64,000 bases of DNA from DASVUS01 sp036388675 (GTDB lineage Bacteria > Armatimonadota > Abditibacteriia > Abditibacteriales > Abditibacteriaceae): assembly GCA_036388675.1 (NCBI GenBank), contig DASVRI010000012.1, positions 77,134 through 141,133 of the forward strand. Reading direction: 5' to 3'. Below the pieces are notes generated by a model. The model saw only the letters and a program-made list of their open reading frames with translations. It made no database searches and had not been told where the DNA came from. This document shows, one piece after another, positions 37,470 to 46,222 of this stretch. The number at the start of each line of letters is the position of its first letter. The first letter of the stretch is position 1. Both the position numbers and the translations under genes were made by a program.

Positions 37470-38554
37470 AATCAGCCCGGGTATTGAAGTGGATCGGCGT
37501 CTTGTTGCTGCTTGTGGTTGTGGCCGGAGCCGCCGGCGCATGGCAGATGCAGCAGGTGAAGCGCGCGCGCGAACACCGCCGCAAATGGGAACCCATTGTG
37601 ATGCCGGAAACCGTGGCGCGCGTGCCGTCAACCTGGTCGGCGCAGACGTTGGCGCAACGTTTGAAGAAAAGCGGCAAAGTGCGCGATGCCGACGCCTTTT
37701 TAGAAGCCGCGCAGCAGGTGGGATTGACGCGTGTCGCGGAGGGCGGCTATAAACTGCCGGCCAAAGCCGGGCCGCTCGACCTGGCAAAAGTTTTCAAACA
37801 GCCGCCGACATTAGTGAAAGTTACCTTTCCCGAAGGCTGGACAGCGGCCAAAATGGCGCAACGCCTGGCGGCTAACAACTTCAAAGCGGCAGACGAATTC
37901 AAACGCCTGGCGTATCCTGCTAATTCTCTGATTTCGCCCTGGGAAGGCCGTCTTTTTCCCGACACCTATCTTTTGCCGCATCAGGGCAGCGGCCAGCAGC
38001 TTTTGTCACGAATGCACGATCGTTTCAAGGAAGTAACGGCGCGCCTGCCCAAGACTTTGCCTCATGCTGCTGAAAATAAAGCTTTAACACTCGCCCAGGT
38101 GGTGACACTGGCTTCCCTTGTGGAACGCGAGACGTATGTCGATGCGGAGCGCCCTCTTGTCGCAGGCGTGCTGCTCAATCGGTTGCGCCAGGGGATGCGG
38201 TTGCAGTGCGACGCCAGCGTGCAATATGCTCGCGAACGCGCCCAGGCAAGTGGAGTACTCGACGCGGGCCATAAAGAGCGCCTGCTTTATCGCGACCTGG
38301 AAATAGAATCACCCTACAACACCTATCGCAACGCCGGGCTGCCTCCGGGCCCCATCTGCAATCCGGGACAGGCCGCGTTGCAGGCGGCAGCAGCGCCACG
38401 CGCCAGTGAGTATCTGTTTTACGTGATGTCGCCCAAATTGAAGCGGCACCGTTTTGCAAAAACCTTCGACGAGCATCGACACAACATCGCGCTGGCTAAA
38501 GCGGAAGCCACAGCCCTGGAAGCGCGAGATAACGCTCCAACAGCAACCGGGTAA
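37466..38554 (+). CDS. mltG: Endolytic murein transglycosylase MltG (YceG-like), 362 aa
   Basis: An N-terminal membrane anchor (GVLLLLVVVAGAAGAWQM) is followed by a LysM-like region (TLAQRLKKSGKVRDADAFLEA). The catalytic YceG domain contains FPEGWTAAKMAQRL, LISPWEGRLFPDTYLLP, SLVERETYVDAERPLVAGVL with the catalytic Glu near residue 219, RLQCDASVQYA, SPYNTYRNAGLPPGPICNPG, and FYVMSP. It cuts nascent glycan strands at the membrane and sets their length. The start is TTG overlapping the ruvX stop, with GGAGAGG seven bases upstream, so it is likely to be translationally coupled. Confidence 0.94.
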   Translation: MKSARVLKWIGVLLLLVVVAGAAGAWQMQQVKRAREHRRKWEPIVMPETVARVPSTWSAQTLAQRLKKSGKVRDADAFLEAAQQVGLTRVAEGGYKLPAKAGPLDLAKVFKQPPTLVKVTFPEGWTAAKMAQRLAANNFKAADEFKRLAYPANSLISPWEGRLFPDTYLLPHQGSGQQLLSRMHDRFKEVTARLPKTLPHAAENKALTLAQVVTLASLVERETYVDAERPLVAGVLLNRLRQGMRLQCDASVQYARERAQASGVLDAGHKERLLYRDLEIESPYNTYRNAGLPPGPICNPGQAALQAAAAPRASEYLFYVMSPKLKRHRFAKTFDEHRHNIALAKAEATALEARDNAPTATG

Positions 38555-38659
38555 CACAGAGAAAATTGTCTCACATTGCGCCGGCAATTTACCCTTTACA
38601 TGTCGTAGCTGCGAACGTGTTGCATCGTCAGCCGGCCCAGTTCCGTCAGGGTGAAACGG

Positions 38660-38690
38660 CCAGAGCGCCCTCATGGAGAAGACGCTCTGG
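38660..38690 (+). terminator. Weak hairpin after mltG
   Basis: An eight-base stem (CCAGAGCG at 38660-38667 with CGCTCTGG at 38683-38690) has a 15-base loop. There is no clear T-run, so it is a modest terminator or processing signal between mltG and the convergent gene. Confidence 0.4.
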
Positions 38691-38736
38691 TGTGATGCAC
38701 TTTTAACGACTCTGTGTGCGAATGTTGGTACGGTTT

Positions 38737-39882
38737 TTAGCCGCGTGCTTTTACGAGCAGCGAAGCCTTTACCGGAGCCTTTCTGCGTGCGCGGTCGGTG
38801 ACGGTGATCTCAACACGGTAGTTCTGTTCCTCATTGGGCCAGTTGGGTTGAACCGACAAACCAATGGCGTCAACGCGAGGAACGTTTGCCATTGCCGCAC
38901 CGGGAAGACCACCCGCAACAGGGCCGGCACCTCTTCCACCTGCTGTGGCCGATAGGGGGAAGGCACCTGTGTTATCGGCGTCGAAGTTCCACTGCACAAG
39001 TAGGTCGGAAGTTCCGCCTTCAACGTCGGCTACTAAAGTCGTGTCTCGGCCTGGCTTCACCGTAATTTCCTGAAGTTGAGTGCCCTGTGGATCACTCGCG
39101 CGGCGGATGGAAGCCGTAATGCGGTCTGTTTCCGTCACCAGCGCGATTTGTTCGAGGCCGAAGGTTGCCGAGCGGTCGCCGGTTAAGATGAGACGCCGCA
39201 CCGCGCCACTGGCACCCGGAGTGGGGCGCATGTCGCGCAGGGCGATCAACAGGGTTTGCCCGCCCGCGGCATTGCCGCGCGTCGGCGCATTAACGGCGAC
39301 TCGCCCCGACATTGTACCCTGGTCGAGCACAGCCGTGAGTTGCAACTGTGTCAGGGTTGGGGCTTGTTGTCCTCGGCCACCCTGTCTCGCGCCGCCCCCG
39401 CCTCTCTGTGGTCTCTGCTGAAACTGCACGTTCGTCTCCACCTGAGGTGACATCCTGGCCTGAGATCGAGTACTCGTTTCGCCATCGAGCGCCGCAGCAT
39501 CGGGCAGGGCAGCGGTTCTACGCCCGCCACCACCGAATGGAGATGCGCCGCGCATCTGAACCTTGATACGCCAGAAACCAGTCTGTTTATAGGGTTCGAT
39601 GTCTATTGGAGTATTCAAGTCGAAGCGCACGCCCTCGTAAAAGCTGTGCGTAGTAACTTGCAGCGCATTACTACCTCGGCCCGCCTGCTGAGCCGTGCCA
39701 TTACCCCACGGCGCGACGCGTGCCGCGCTCGCAACACTGCCGTCCCACACGTAAAGCGTACTCGGCGTCTGCGCATGAGCCTGCGTTATCGAACTCGGCA
39801 TCGCTGGAGATAAAGTCGTTGCAACCAGCACAGCTAATGTGGAACCCTTGCAGATGAATGCTGCAGATGGGATTTGTTTCAT
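38737..39882 (-). CDS. Secreted protein with Gly/Arg-rich insert and PKD-like end, 381 aa
   Basis: A signal peptide (STLAVLVATTLSPAMPSSIT) is followed by a domain with VWDGSVASAARV and EGVRFDLNTPIDIEPYKQTG, like the carbohydrate- or interval-binding part of sugar-active secreted proteins. A Gly/Gln/Arg-rich insert (QRPQRGGGGARQGGRGQQ) comes next, then LIALRDMRPTPG and a C-terminal beta-domain (VTDRARRKAPVKASLLVKA). I recognise no enzyme. A GAGGAG Shine-Dalgarno sits seven bases before the ATG. A GAGTACTC occurs at 39468. Confidence 0.7.
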   Translation of the reverse strand: MKQIPSAAFICKGSTLAVLVATTLSPAMPSSITQAHAQTPSTLYVWDGSVASAARVAPWGNGTAQQAGRGSNALQVTTHSFYEGVRFDLNTPIDIEPYKQTGFWRIKVQMRGASPFGGGGRRTAALPDAAALDGETSTRSQARMSPQVETNVQFQQRPQRGGGGARQGGRGQQAPTLTQLQLTAVLDQGTMSGRVAVNAPTRGNAAGGQTLLIALRDMRPTPGASGAVRRLILTGDRSATFGLEQIALVTETDRITASIRRASDPQGTQLQEITVKPGRDTTLVADVEGGTSDLLVQWNFDADNTGAFPLSATAGGRGAGPVAGGLPGAAMANVPRVDAIGLSVQPNWPNEEQNYRVEITVTDRARRKAPVKASLLVKARG

Positions 39883-40215
39883 GTTATCGCTCCTCGTGAT
39901 CGATTTGATGTGTTGAATTCCGGAAGGCTAAATTCGCTCTTGTTTTGTCTGATAGACAATAGCGCGCCATTGTCCATTAGGTTCCCGCCAATCAGATCAC
40001 GGAATTATCCCCTCAACTGTATCGAACACTTCAATCCAGTCTACTGATGTATGAGCGAGGCAACGGTAAAGAAATGCAAAGAATTGTAAAAGCGCTGTGC
40101 TCCGCTATGCGGGGCGTTGTAAGACATGGTAGTTGTCCGTTCTTTCCTGTTGCGATTACAATGAGGGCACCGCATCCGTGCAGAGGTAGTCATGCCATAG
40201 ATGAAACTATAGTTG

Positions 40216-40284
40216 CGACCCCAAAGCGTGAGCGACGGGCTGAGTGAACGCATAGACCAGCCCGTCGCTCACGCTTTGGGGTCG
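40216..40284. repeat. Perfect 26-bp inverted repeat, distant relative of the CCCCAAGCGTGAGC element
   Basis: Arms 40216-40241 and 40259-40284 are perfectly complementary and contain CCCCAAAGCGTGAGC, one base longer than the core in the copies at 27.6, 46.1 and 64 kb. The 17-base loop is unrelated to theirs. No terminal repeats are evident. It is either a diverged member or a stand-alone REP-type palindrome. Confidence 0.7.
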
Positions 40285-40320
40285 TAGAACAGTGACACTT
40301 AATTTTGTCCGGCTACTTCT

Positions 40321-40354
40321 GTGCTATGGAGTCAGGGTGCTGACTCCATAGCAC
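40321..40354. repeat. 14-bp inverted repeat hairpin
   Basis: GTGCTATGGAGTCA (40321-40334) pairs exactly with TGACTCCATAGCAC (40341-40354) around a six-base loop. It has no adjacent T-run. Confidence 0.55.
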
Positions 40355-40368
40355 TGGTGAAAACAAAA

Positions 40369-40405
40369 CAAGCCCCGAACTGAAGGTTTCAGTTCGGGGC
40401 TTGTT
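40369..40405 (-). terminator. Rho-independent terminator for the MDR dehydrogenase gene
   Basis: A 16-bp stem (40369-40384 with 40388-40403) has a three-base loop. On the minus strand it is followed by a T-rich run. It lies just after the stop at 40434 of the leftward gene. Confidence 0.85.
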
Positions 40406-40433
40406 CGCATGGAAGTGCACTGTGCGGCTTCAC

Positions 40434-41441
40434 CTAAATCTGTTCCCAATCGAAAATAACGCCCATGACGGCTGCGCGGTCGGTTTCAAGCAACCGATAG
40501 GTTTGTGTGGCATCGCGCGGCGAAAAGCGGTGTGTCACTAAATCGCTCACGCGCATCTGGCCACGTTGCAAATAGGAGAAGAACAACTGTCCCATCTTTG
40601 CCTGTGTCCAGTACTCGTAATCGCTGGCCCAGGGCGTGTCTGTGTCGTGAGCCCCCACAATTTTGACGCCGCGTGTCACCACATCGGATGTCAGGCGCTG
40701 CTCGGCAGGCGTGCCTGTATCACCTAACAACAGCAGAGTGCCGGAACGTCGAACTAAACCCAGTGCATGAGAGAAAACGGCGGCGTGTCCCGTCACATCG
40801 TAAACCACATCGGCGAGACGACCTTGGGTGAGCGCCTCGACCTGCTCACGTGCTTCCGCAACGCCCACTTGCAAGATTTGGGTTGCACCATGCGCTTTGG
40901 CCATTTCGAGTCGAAGTGGCGCCGTGTCGATGGCGATAACTTCGCGCGCACCCATCAAACGCGTGTATTGCACCACCAGTTGGCCTAATAAGCCCAGGCC
41001 GATAATCACGACGGCATCACCCATAACGTGCTGAGCTTTGCGAACGCCGTTCTGCGTGATTTTCGTGAGGCCGAACCAGGCCGCATCCTCTACGGAGACG
41101 CCCTGAGGAATGGGAAGCACGTTCGCCGCGCTTGTGGTGAAGAACTGGCGGTGAGGGCCACGGCTCGCCACGCGGTCGCCTGGTTTGATCGTCGTCACTT
41201 CTGCGCCAACGTCAACGACTTCACCTGCATTTAAATAGCCGGGGTAAAACGGATATTGAACCCAGTTATCCCAATTCGTGCCCGGCGCAAACTTGCGTCC
41301 AAGGCAGATGCTTTCCGTGCCGGTGCTGATGAGCGATTTGAGTGAACGCACCAGGACTTGATCCGGCCCAGGCGCCGGAACGTCTTCTTGTACGGCTTCG
41401 ACTTGATCTTTTCCGACGAAACGAATGTTGAGCGATTTCAT
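40434..41441 (-). CDS. MDR-family (zinc-type) alcohol dehydrogenase-like oxidoreductase, 335 aa
   Basis: The start at 41441 (MKSLNIRFVGKDQVE) has GAAGGG six bases upstream; the longer frame to 41474 is not needed. It shows KSLISTGTE, GYLNAGEVVDVG, then the Rossmann region VVIIGLGLLGQLVVQYTRLMGA and IAIDTAPLRLEMAKAHGA. These are medium-chain dehydrogenase/reductase motifs. The usual catalytic zinc ligand (GHE) is replaced by LNAGE, so it belongs to the zinc-poor subgroup whose substrates are often sugars or polyols. The substrate is unknown. Confidence 0.85.
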   Translation of the reverse strand: MKSLNIRFVGKDQVEAVQEDVPAPGPDQVLVRSLKSLISTGTESICLGRKFAPGTNWDNWVQYPFYPGYLNAGEVVDVGAEVTTIKPGDRVASRGPHRQFFTTSAANVLPIPQGVSVEDAAWFGLTKITQNGVRKAQHVMGDAVVIIGLGLLGQLVVQYTRLMGAREVIAIDTAPLRLEMAKAHGATQILQVGVAEAREQVEALTQGRLADVVYDVTGHAAVFSHALGLVRRSGTLLLLGDTGTPAEQRLTSDVVTRGVKIVGAHDTDTPWASDYEYWTQAKMGQLFFSYLQRGQMRVSDLVTHRFSPRDATQTYRLLETDRAAVMGVIFDWEQI

Positions 41442-41586
41442 TGGGAACCCTTCAAGGGATGAACTACAAAACACCTGGTTTCGACCCGCTCACTCTTTGA
41501 CCTGCTCGCGCAATGAGTGTTTCATGGTGTAGCGCCAGGTCGAATAATGTCTCTCAAGCGGCAAGACCCTCAGTTATAGGAGTTAA

Positions 41587-41610
41587 CGATTAGAATACTC
41601 GTCTTCTAAT
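41587..41610. promoter_or_regulatory. Inverted repeat in the dehydrogenase upstream region
   Basis: GATTAGAA (41587-41594) and TTCTAATC (41603-41610) form an exact 8-bp inverted repeat around TACTCGTC. No T-run follows on either strand, so an operator is more likely than a terminator. It lies about 150 bases upstream of the dehydrogenase start. Confidence 0.4.
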
Positions 41611-41720
41611 CTAACGCGTTATCACACCGCTTTCAGCGATCGTCACACAGTCGGCATTTCGATAGTGCGAAGGATGACAAAACGAAAGAATGAACCCTCT
41701 ACTGGGTCACAATTGCAGCA

Positions 41721-42468
41721 TTAAAAAACTGCCCATTCAAAGAGCGAGGCGTTGAAGCTTTGATCGGTTTCAGAGAAGACGAGGCGTAGAAAACGGGCTT
41801 TTCCTTCATGCTTGATGAGAACAGGCGAACCGGTAACAGGACTGTCCCGAAAGTCTGCCAGCGTTTGCCACTGCCGGCCATCGTCAGAGATTTCCACCAC
41901 AAAACAATACGGCTTCCATGCATATTCAAAGCGAAGTTCCTGCTGCTGGAAACTTGTGAGAGTGCCAAGATCGAGTTGCAGCCAGGCACCATCCGCGTTT
42001 TTTGCTGCGGCCCAACGGGTGGCGTAGTTATCATCGAGTACTCGCTGTGCTCCGGTGTGCTCGTTGGCCTGGCTCGATGCCGTGGCACCAGCGTTTTCGG
42101 CCAGGTTCCGTTTAGCATCGCGCCCCTGCACCAGAGGCGGCCCCTGGTGGGTGGGAGTCACTTTCTCAATCAGGCCATCTGCTGTGAACTGCATCGTGTC
42201 CAGGCACAGTTGCCGACCGATAAAGTCGGGATCATAAGGCATGCTGTGCCGGTGATAAAGAATATAAGCCTGACCCTGGTGCATGAAGACGGCGTGCCCA
42301 GCAGCCAAGCGTGTCGCTGCCCCACGGATCGAGCGTAACGTAGATATAGTTCTTGCCGTCGTGCTGAACGATGGAAGGATCGGCATAGTAGCCGGGAAGA
42401 ATCGGATTGGCACAATGGGCCGCCAGCCCTGGAAGGTCGTTGACGTGTTCGCGATGTGCGTCACTCAT
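41721..42468 (-). pseudogene. Remnant of a GH43 glycosidase with C-terminal CBM32 (F5/8-type C) domain
   Basis: Two frames join to make one broken gene. From the ATG at 42468 the first frame gives NPILPGYYADPSIVQHDGK and DPWGSDTLGCW, the start of a GH43 five-bladed propeller. After about base 42300 the other frame carries on with GHAVFMHQGQAYILYHRHSM and FIGRQLCLD, a late-propeller segment. Most of the propeller is missing and the frame shifts at the joint. A discoidin/CBM32 domain follows (RVLDDNYATRWAA, WLQLDLGTLTSF, VVEISDDGRQWQTLADF). This looks like an internal deletion plus frameshift, so the enzyme is unlikely to work. It lies 60 bases downstream of the mannanase gene in the same direction. 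Confidence 0.85.
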
Positions 42469-42528
42469 GCTCTGCTTGGCTGCTATTCAACTCACTTGTT
42501 CCTTGCGTCTGGGCTTTGCATTGCACCG

Positions 42529-44112
42529 TCATCGTTTCGGCGATGCAGGCGGTGCACTCCTTGCGTTGCTTTTTGTCGCCACGACCGGCTTTAGTTCATC
42601 TTGAGTGAGTACGGCGTCGCTGCGGTAGATTTGTGACAGAGCATCATTGGACATCTTTTTCGGGCCAAGGTCGTTCACCCACGATACGAAGAATGACCAC
42701 CGCACACCGTAGCGGCGCATCCTTTCCACGTCCGGCACGCCACCGATTTCCGTTAGAGCCAGCAACTTGCGACCACCATGCTGCTTTTTCAACTCTTCCC
42801 ACACACTGCTCAACGGATCTCTAACATCGGCAGGATACTGGTCGATGCCGACAATATCGACATAGCGGTCGCCGGGATACCATTCCGGCTTGGTGCCGCT
42901 GCTATAAACCCAGATCAGGTTGTGCAACTGATGGTGGTTCGTCAGCCGGTCATACATCAGCTTCCAGAGTTGCTTGAACGGCTCCGGCCCCTTGGCACCC
43001 CACCAGAACCAGCCGCCTTCGGCTTCGTGCAGCGGACGCCACAAAACAGGAATGTCCGCAGCAGCGAACTTCTTCAACTCGACGGCGATGGTGTCGATGT
43101 CGCTGAGCAACAACTTATAGTTTTTGGACTGAGGATCGGCCAGCGCCTTTTGCAGGTCGAATGTCGAGGCATCGGTGTAGAAGCCGCGCCACCACAGGGC
43201 GTTGATGGTTTGCCCTCTCTCGTTGACGTGCCTCTCGTTGTTGATCAGATCTGCCGGCGCATTCCAGTGCCAGAGCATGGTGACAATCTGGCCGTTACGC
43301 GCATTGCCAATGATATTTTCGGTGTAGTTGGCCGGCTTGGAGCTATTGCTGACACGCGTAGGCGAGTACTCGATCAAGTCGCCGCCCATAACCGCCGGTG
43401 TCTTACCAGTGGTGGTGCGAATGTAATCGGTGTCGCGTTGCTGATACTGCCCGGACAGCGTCTTTTCGCCGTAGAGATCCACTAAATAGGACATCAGAGC
43501 GCGCGTTTTAGCCGTTGCTTTGGCGTCGATCAGGGTTTTTGGCGGCTTCTTCAGTGCCTCAACCGTTGCCGGAACGAAGTCGATGGAGTCGATGTCGTAG
43601 TAGCCCCAGCCCTTTTCAATAGCTACAGTGTTGGGGCCATCTTGCAGTTCTACCTTGCCGGCTATATGAGAGGCAAAGACATCACCCGTCTGGGCGAACA
43701 TGCCGGACGATTTCAGACCATTGATGACAAGATCGTAGCCTTTTTCTCCAGAGGGAGAACTGTAACGAATCGTAGCTTCGTAAACGCCTGCCTTAGCCTG
43801 CGGGATGCTCCACACGATCTTGTCACTCGCGTCCTGCAATCGCGTGACATAGCCGGTGCCCGAATGTCCGGCGCGGGTTGTTGCGACTGTGGCGCCGGTG
43901 AGGGTCGCGTTCTCCGCTTCCAGGTGAATCTTTCCCGCAGACGCAGTCCGAGGTGCAACTTGAGTCGCCTGCGCCGTCCGAGGCGCAGCCTGTGCGGATT
44001 GCGCGGACGGTGAAGTCGATGCCAGAGGGGAGCCACACGCCACGAGCACCGGTGCAACAGCAAACAGTGATGCCGAAATTAAGCTCAGTTTTTGTGAAGG
44101 ACGGTTGTGCAT
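42529..44112 (-). CDS. Lipoprotein GH26 endo-1,4-beta-mannanase with N-terminal CBM35, 527 aa
   Basis: The N-terminus has a lipobox (LVACGS), so it is likely a surface lipoprotein. A CBM35-type domain follows (IHLEAENATLTGATVATTRAG, with GWGYYDIDSIDFVPA), then a GH26 catalytic domain. The acid/base Glu is in LWRPLHEAEGGWFWWG near residue 360 and the nucleophile in LLALTEIGG near residue 453. TLSGQY, MLWHWNAP and DIVGIDQYPAD are also typical. It hydrolyses mannans. The start has an AGGA Shine-Dalgarno. It heads a probable two-gene unit with the GH43 remnant. A GAGTACTC sits at 43374. Confidence 0.93.
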   Translation of the reverse strand: MHNRPSQKLSLISASLFAVAPVLVACGSPLASTSPSAQSAQAAPRTAQATQVAPRTASAGKIHLEAENATLTGATVATTRAGHSGTGYVTRLQDASDKIVWSIPQAKAGVYEATIRYSSPSGEKGYDLVINGLKSSGMFAQTGDVFASHIAGKVELQDGPNTVAIEKGWGYYDIDSIDFVPATVEALKKPPKTLIDAKATAKTRALMSYLVDLYGEKTLSGQYQQRDTDYIRTTTGKTPAVMGGDLIEYSPTRVSNSSKPANYTENIIGNARNGQIVTMLWHWNAPADLINNERHVNERGQTINALWWRGFYTDASTFDLQKALADPQSKNYKLLLSDIDTIAVELKKFAAADIPVLWRPLHEAEGGWFWWGAKGPEPFKQLWKLMYDRLTNHHQLHNLIWVYSSGTKPEWYPGDRYVDIVGIDQYPADVRDPLSSVWEELKKQHGGRKLLALTEIGGVPDVERMRRYGVRWSFFVSWVNDLGPKKMSNDALSQIYRSDAVLTQDELKPVVATKSNARSAPPASPKR

Positions 44113-44788
44113 AGGTTTTCCTGTTCCGAAATGTGTCTTGCTGCGGCGCTTATCGTCGAAGCCTGTGTTTGTAATGTGCTTTGGACACGCTGAACGCCTT
44201 GAGGTTGCGAAAACGCAAACCAGCTTGAGAGCTTTTAAGCTTGAGAGCTTTCAAGAAATTAGCGGCACTGCATGTGGTTTTGAGCGACAGTTCTCCGGTT
44301 AGATACATTCAGCACAAATTTCACGCCAATGTATCGCGCTGCAAGAGGGAAAAACGTCGCCCGGCGATAGCGCTGTCCGGCTGTGACGTAAGGGCTGTAA
44401 CGCAGCGGCAGGGAGTCGACACTTATGCTTTATCGCTGTGCAAATGATCGTCGCCGAGCCATTACATTTAGTGCAACGGCTTAGCTTTCTACTCCAAAAC
44501 GCCGCACACTGCAAACGAAACTCTTTGTAAAGCAGATTGTCGTTTAGTTTATAAGCTTAATGGGTACAATCCTACTTGACCCGCGATTTGACAGTCAAGC
44601 CAAATTCGGAACACCTCGATTCCACCTTCAACATGTGAACCGGCTCCAAAGCCGCTAACACTGCACCTATCCAGCGATACGTCCCGCAGGAGGAGTGGTG
44701 GGCTTCTGAGAGTAGGTGTTTTGGAGTTGTTGTAGCGACTGTGTCGTGGTACTGAGCTTTGAATTCGATGTCGGGATAGGAGATATTG
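44113..44788. other. Divergent intergenic region upstream of mannanase and endoglucanase, about 675 bp
   Basis: I see no gene. It holds a tandem 16-bp repeat at 44224-44255. Near 44575-44600, CTTGAC and GTCAAG lie in a small inverted arrangement. There is a GGATAGGAG Shine-Dalgarno for the endoglucanase. No clean consensus promoter is visible, so regulation probably uses an activator. Confidence 0.55.
44224..44255. promoter_or_regulatory. Tandem 16-bp AGCT-centred repeat, candidate operator
   Basis: CTTGAGAGCTTTTAAG (44224-44239) and CTTGAGAGCTTTCAAG (44240-44255) differ at one base and are each imperfect palindromes centred on AGCT. They lie 112 bases upstream of the mannanase ATG and 530 bases from the endoglucanase. 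Confidence 0.45.
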
Positions 44789-45853
44789 ATGCACAATTTG
44801 ACACAAAATAGAGTACCTCGAAACCGGCTGCATCAGTTACTGATGTTTTGCTGCGCTGGTATGCTTCTGCTTATGACGATTTCCAGGTGTTCTGCTCAGC
44901 CCAGCGTGGTAGAAAGACATGGCCAGTTGGCGGTGAAGGGCAACCGCATTGTTGACAAGAACGGTGAGCCGGTCGTGCTGCGCGGCATGTCGCTCTTCTG
45001 GAGTCAGTGGATCGGCAAGTATTACAATCGCGATGCCGTCAAGTGGCTGCGCGACGACTGGAGTTGCAGCGTCGTTCGTGTGGCAATGGCTGTCGGCTCG
45101 GGCGGCTACCTGGAGAACCCGGAAAGAGAAAAGGCAAAAGTTATTGCTGTTGTAGATGCCGCGATCGAACTGGGAATCTATGTCATTATCGACTGGCACG
45201 ACCATGAGGCGCATCACAACACGCAAAAGGCGCAGGAGTTTTTTGCTGACATGGCGCAGCGTTACGGCAAGCACCCTAACGTAATTTACGAGGTGTTCAA
45301 CGAACCGCTGCAAAATGCTTCGTGGTCAAACGACATCAAGCCTTACTGCGAAGCCGTAATTAAGTCCATTCGCGAGCACGACCCGGACAACCTGGTGATA
45401 TGCGGAACCAGAGCCTGGTCGCAAAGAGTGGATGAGCCATCGCTTGACCCGATCAAGTCGAGCAATGTGGCGTATACGCTGCATTTTTATGCGGCCTCGC
45501 ACAAGCAGTGGCTGCGAGACGTGGCCACCAAAGCGTTGAACAATGGCATTGCCTTGATGGTGACGGAATTCGGCACTACGGAAGCCAGCGGCAACGGCAC
45601 GTTCGATCAGGAAGAAACGCGCAAGTGGTGGCAGTTCCTCGACGAAAACGGCATCAGTTGGTGCAACTGGTCGCTTGCCGATAAAAACGAAGCTTCGGCA
45701 GCCCTCAAGCCGGGTGCCAATCCAAACGGCGGCTGGACCGATGACGAGATTAGCCCGTCTGGTCTTTTCATCCGGGAAGAGCTGCGACGTCAGGCGGCTC
45801 TAAAGCCGCAGGCCGCGCTGAAACCACAAGCGCAAACTAAGAGCAATCCTTAA
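44789..45853 (+). CDS. GH5 endoglucanase (cellulase), 354 aa
   Basis: The start is ATG 44789 with AGGAG seven bases upstream; the TTG one codon earlier is less likely. A signal-type segment (LLMFCCAGMLLLMTIS) precedes a GH5 (subfamily 2-like) barrel: VLRGMSLFWSQW, VIIDWHDHEAHHNTQKA, VIYEVFNEPLQ (acid/base Glu near residue 171), YTLHFYAASH, ALMVTEFGTTEASG (nucleophile near residue 259) and WCNWSLADKNEA. It should cut beta-1,4-glucans outside the cell. A short Ala/Leu/Lys/Pro/Gln tail ends it. No GAGTACTC is present. A strong terminator follows. Confidence 0.94.
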   Translation: MHNLTQNRVPRNRLHQLLMFCCAGMLLLMTISRCSAQPSVVERHGQLAVKGNRIVDKNGEPVVLRGMSLFWSQWIGKYYNRDAVKWLRDDWSCSVVRVAMAVGSGGYLENPEREKAKVIAVVDAAIELGIYVIIDWHDHEAHHNTQKAQEFFADMAQRYGKHPNVIYEVFNEPLQNASWSNDIKPYCEAVIKSIREHDPDNLVICGTRAWSQRVDEPSLDPIKSSNVAYTLHFYAASHKQWLRDVATKALNNGIALMVTEFGTTEASGNGTFDQEETRKWWQFLDENGISWCNWSLADKNEASAALKPGANPNGGWTDDEISPSGLFIREELRRQAALKPQAALKPQAQTKSNP

Positions 45854-45890
45854 CCGTTAACTGCGGATGTGCCCGTTAGTCGTTAATTCC

Positions 45891-45930
45891 AAGTGCAGCA
45901 GAACGAATCAGTTCTGCTGCACTTTTCTTT
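45891..45930 (+). terminator. Rho-independent terminator after the endoglucanase
   Basis: A 14-bp perfect stem (45891-45904 with 45911-45924) has a six-base loop, and TTCTTT follows it. Confidence 0.92.
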
Positions 45931-46054
45931 GCTATAGCAGTTTAGGACTTACACAAATATCTGATTGGTAGGGGCGAGCTTGCCTCGCCCAGGGCGCGAA
46001 GACCGCGCCCCTACGAACATTGTACTGCTCGTGCGTAAGTCCTAAGTCAATAGC
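45931..46054. mobile_element. MITE-like dispersed element, copy B
   Basis: The inverted ends share TTAGGACTTAC (45942-45952 and, on the other strand, 46035-46045). They extend outward over GCTAT at the left and ATAGC at the right with a small indel. The interior holds a GGGGCGAGCTTGCCTCGCCC palindrome and a GGGCGCG..CGCGCCC palindrome. On the opposite strand it resembles copy A at 27448-27582, including the same block order. There is no transposase. It is directly followed by a palindromic element of the other family, as in copy A. Confidence 0.8.
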
Positions 46055-46070
46055 TGGCAGACTACACAGA

Positions 46071-46133
46071 ACCCCAAGCGTGAGCGCTGGGCTGAACTCC
46101 GTGGTGCCTTAGCCCCGCGCTCACGCTTGGGGT
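46071..46133. repeat. Palindromic CCCCAAGCGTGAGC element, copy 2
   Basis: The arms 46071-46093 and 46111-46133 match except for one base, and the 17-base loop is nearly the same as in copy 1. The outer terminal repeat is kept at the left only as a diverged form. This suggests a partly decayed member of the family. Confidence 0.8.
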
Positions 46134-46222
46134 TTCGGTTGGAACATTTAGCGGCGTTGCCAAGTCAATGATGCAACCGTTCGAGATGAACGGATTTCTC
46201 CAAGAAAGAACTTTAAACGACC

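Larger units (their letters stand above)
39883..40433. other. Intergenic region with palindromes, about 550 bp
   Basis: No gene is convincing. It holds a long perfect hairpin at 40216-40284, a second hairpin at 40321-40354 and a terminator at 40369-40403 for the gene to its right. Confidence 0.6.

Noticed and set aside
40216..40284. The long palindrome as a simple terminator.
   Set aside because: It has no T-run, it is far from gene ends, and it shares a core with dispersed repeats.
44113..44788. A tRNA or small RNA gene in the glycosidase intergenic region.
   Set aside because: No cloverleaf, CCA end or T-loop consensus can be found.
45931..46054. A small ORF or tRNA in the MITE-like region.
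   Set aside because: The open frames there are short, overlap palindromes and have no start context.
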